Assembly: GCA_029953675.1 (NCBI GenBank)
Contig: JAMWBK010000002.1
Span: 186,001-250,000 of the forward strand
Direction: 5' to 3'
DNA length: 64,000 bases
From: Rhodosorus marinus
Taxonomy: Eukaryota; Rhodophyta; Stylonematophyceae; Stylonematales; Stylonemataceae
Positions 62,287 through 64,000 of the stretch are shown here, piece after piece. The notes beneath the pieces were generated by a model. It had not been told where the DNA came from, made no database searches, and was given only the letters and a program-made list of their open reading frames with translations. The position numbers and the translations under genes were made by a program. The stretch's first letter is position 1. Every line of letters starts with the position of its first letter.

Positions 62287-63177
62287 CTACTCATTCTTTT
62301 CCCACCAGTCCAGAACAATCTTGGAAACTATGCCTGGAAACGACGTTTCGGGATAATGTGTCTCTATGCCGGCGATCACCTTCTCGTCCATCAACGGCAT
62401 CGAATTTTTCAAGTACTTCCTGTATGAATTCGGAATCTCTGGATCGCGTTCGGCCCAGACAATGAGGCCGTTCGCCTTGCTGAAGTATTTTGTTAGGTTT
62501 CTTCGCCATTTCATTAGTAGCGGTGTAGGTGAAAGAAAAATGTAGTTAAAATTCTGCTTGTTTAGGTGCTCAGGGTAGTTCCTTAGGAAAATCATCAGCG
62601 CTTCTACACCCCATCCTCGGGCGACGAAAACGATCTTCGTGTCCTCGTTGTCAAGCAACTTCATATCATCCAGAAGGAACTGTATCGCATCGCCACTAAC
62701 GCTTGCCGGAATACTCTGGAGAAGACGATTGTTTTCACTCTCCCCAAATCCTGGCGCGTCTACTAGGCAAAAATTACCAATCTTCGACAACATTCCCATA
62801 TTCGGTGACCAGTGCCCGGCGTTTTGGGTTTCTTTGTCCGATCCATGCAGGGCAATGACCTGAGTCTTAGTCTTGTTGCTTTTGGACAGCATCACATGAA
62901 GCTTGCCATACCCCCACTCCATAATCTTCGAGTCCAGCTTTCCCACGTACACCGGAACATCAAGATCCTCAACCACGACTTGTCGAGGTTTCAATACGCC
63001 GCTGAAGAAAAGACCGCCAAAACCCACAAGCACGACGATCAATAAACATACCAACCACCCCCTCTTGTTCCATCCCCTGGAACCAGCCACCGAGCTTCCA
63101 TGTCCATCGTCTACATTCGAATATTCCCCACGCAACATCTTTAAAGCCATAACTAAACCACTTGATTCTTCAAACAC
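62287..63177 (-). CDS. Membrane-anchored alpha/beta-hydrolase-fold protein lacking the nucleophile (ABH2)
   Basis: 296 codons, no intron; start at 63177, with ATGs at residues 10 and 14 as alternatives. One membrane helix at about 41-58 (WLVCLLIVVLVGFGGLFF). The fold parallels ABH1: VIALHGSDKETQNAGHW, LVDAPGFGES, IVFVARGWGVEAL (elbow with glycine 188 in place of serine), FIFLSPTP-like strand, VWAERDPEIP (acid) and THYPETSFPG (His274). The charged A-R-G-W-G elbow is the same in both paralogs, which are otherwise well diverged. It is therefore kept by selection, not a chance mutation. A pyrimidine-rich stretch (63180-63500) and a G-box lie upstream. Confidence 0.85.
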   Translation of the reverse strand: MFEESSGLVMALKMLRGEYSNVDDGHGSSVAGSRGWNKRGWLVCLLIVVLVGFGGLFFSGVLKPRQVVVEDLDVPVYVGKLDSKIMEWGYGKLHVMLSKSNKTKTQVIALHGSDKETQNAGHWSPNMGMLSKIGNFCLVDAPGFGESENNRLLQSIPASVSGDAIQFLLDDMKLLDNEDTKIVFVARGWGVEALMIFLRNYPEHLNKQNFNYIFLSPTPLLMKWRRNLTKYFSKANGLIVWAERDPEIPNSYRKYLKNSMPLMDEKVIAGIETHYPETSFPGIVSKIVLDWWEKNE

Positions 63178-63610
63178 ACCTCATCCTTCCCCCGAGACCG
63201 CCTCGAACTCTTCCAAAACTCCTCAATCCTGTCAAATCCAATCCACCGATCCTTCTAACCTCATCAACCTCTCAGATTCTCCCTTCGTCAAAATCTCATC
63301 AATCATAACAACCTCCCTCTCAAACCCATTTTCCCCCCGCGCCCAAAGAAAACCTCATACTATGCTAGTCTGATCCTCTCTAAACCTCTTAAATCCTCCC
63401 AGAATCCACAAAAATCTCCATGGTCAAAATTTCACCTCTTCTTCCTCCCAACCCTTCTCCCTCTCCTCCTTCCTTCCTCTCGCCCCCTCCGCCCCAAGTT
63501 CAAACCCTTCCCACGGACCACATAATATATGCAAACCAAACGCGCGTTCCACATCCAACGGATTTTCATTAACTTTCAAAAACTTTACTTGGCCAAAAGT
63601 AAGGGACTGA

Positions 63611-63616
63611 CACGTG
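63611..63616. promoter_or_regulatory. G-box (CACGTG) upstream of ABH2
   Basis: GACACGTGGCC, a canonical plant-type G-box/ABRE core, about 435 bp upstream of the ABH2 start. Support is sequence only. Confidence 0.25.
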
Positions 63617-63836
63617 GCCGATGATACAAAATGGAACATCGGACGAGAAAGAGTAGGTTTCTGTTATTTTTATATATTTCGTGGATATGTGTCTCTTGTT
63701 AGTAATAAGTACTAAGATACTAAGCACGATTGTTTGTGTCTACCCGCGTGAGGTTTGGATAGAGCGGACAGTCACTGAGATGTGATCGTGGCTTCTTTGA
63801 GCCCCCAGGAATAGCACTAGTAGATTTTTTGCGCTT

Positions 63837-63998
63837 TCATATGCCTATGGTAAACCCCCTGGTGAGGGCTATTGGATGTACCCCGTCGCGACAGGGCGAC
63901 TCGCTGTTTGGAGGTTTAAAGGCTTCGTTCGCGTACTGTTCAATCTGTTCTTGGAGCTCGCGTTGCGTTTGCATATTCACGATCTCCCTGGCACAGTT
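63837..63998 (-). CDS. Partial gene entering from the right edge
   Basis: The minus-strand frame reads NCAREIVNMQTQRELQEQIE, then QYANEAFKPPNSES, then PCRDGVHPIA, with a stop at 63837. The first part is strongly helical (heptad-like Q/E/L pattern) and looks like real coding. The last 15 codons may already be intron. The gene continues beyond the window; no family is recognised. Confidence 0.35.
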   Translation of the reverse strand, partial: NCAREIVNMQTQRELQEQIEQYANEAFKPPNSESPCRDGVHPIALTRGFTIGI

Positions 63999-64000
63999 GG

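Overview
The window looks like nuclear DNA of a unicellular red alga. The main clue is a spliced nuclear gene (28844-29858) for a phycobilisome rod-linker-type protein with a plastid transit peptide. A plant-type calcium-dependent protein kinase with seven short GT-AG introns and a eukaryotic tRNA-Cys also fit. I cannot name a genus from sequence alone.

Left third (1-21.5 kb): three paralogous genes for secreted proteins built from a cysteine-rich domain that I do not recognise. Genes 1 (41-1339, +) and 2 (10752-12542, +) carry two copies joined by a Pro-Thr linker. In gene 1 the linker is short; in gene 2 a 12-bp minisatellite has stretched it to about 170 residues. Gene 3 (16991-21481, -) carries two copies, a long Glu/Thr/Ala repeat and two C-terminal von Willebrand A domains. 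They are plausible cell-surface or extracellular-matrix proteins. The DNA between them is full of decayed retroelements.

Mobile DNA: I distinguish two abundant non-LTR families (called A and B here) and a rarer third (C). All share a C-terminal layout: a zinc-finger-like cluster where it is preserved, a restriction-like-endonuclease-like segment, and a conserved F/L-x-P-x-x-x-E-x-F/Y-G tail. The best copy, A1 (31036-34036, -), has a 942-codon uninterrupted reading frame and starts right after the Pol III terminator of tRNA-Cys. There is also a small LTR element with a zinc-knuckle gag and three LTRs (3069-4901), and a rearranged Ty1/copia relic with LTRs (36628-38000).

Right half (38.7-64 kb): ordinary, widely spaced host genes. 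These are a 757-aa membrane protein of unknown function, a DHHC S-acyltransferase, two membrane-anchored alpha/beta-hydrolase-fold paralogs lacking the nucleophile serine, the CDPK, and a MATE transporter. ABH1/CDPK and MATE/ABH2 are convergent, tail-to-tail pairs. A partial gene probably runs off the right edge. Long stretches between these genes hold only low-complexity DNA, small repeats and retroelement tails.

Limits: exon calls rest on reading-frame continuity, splice consensus and family knowledge. Domain calls were made by eye. No database or folding program was run.
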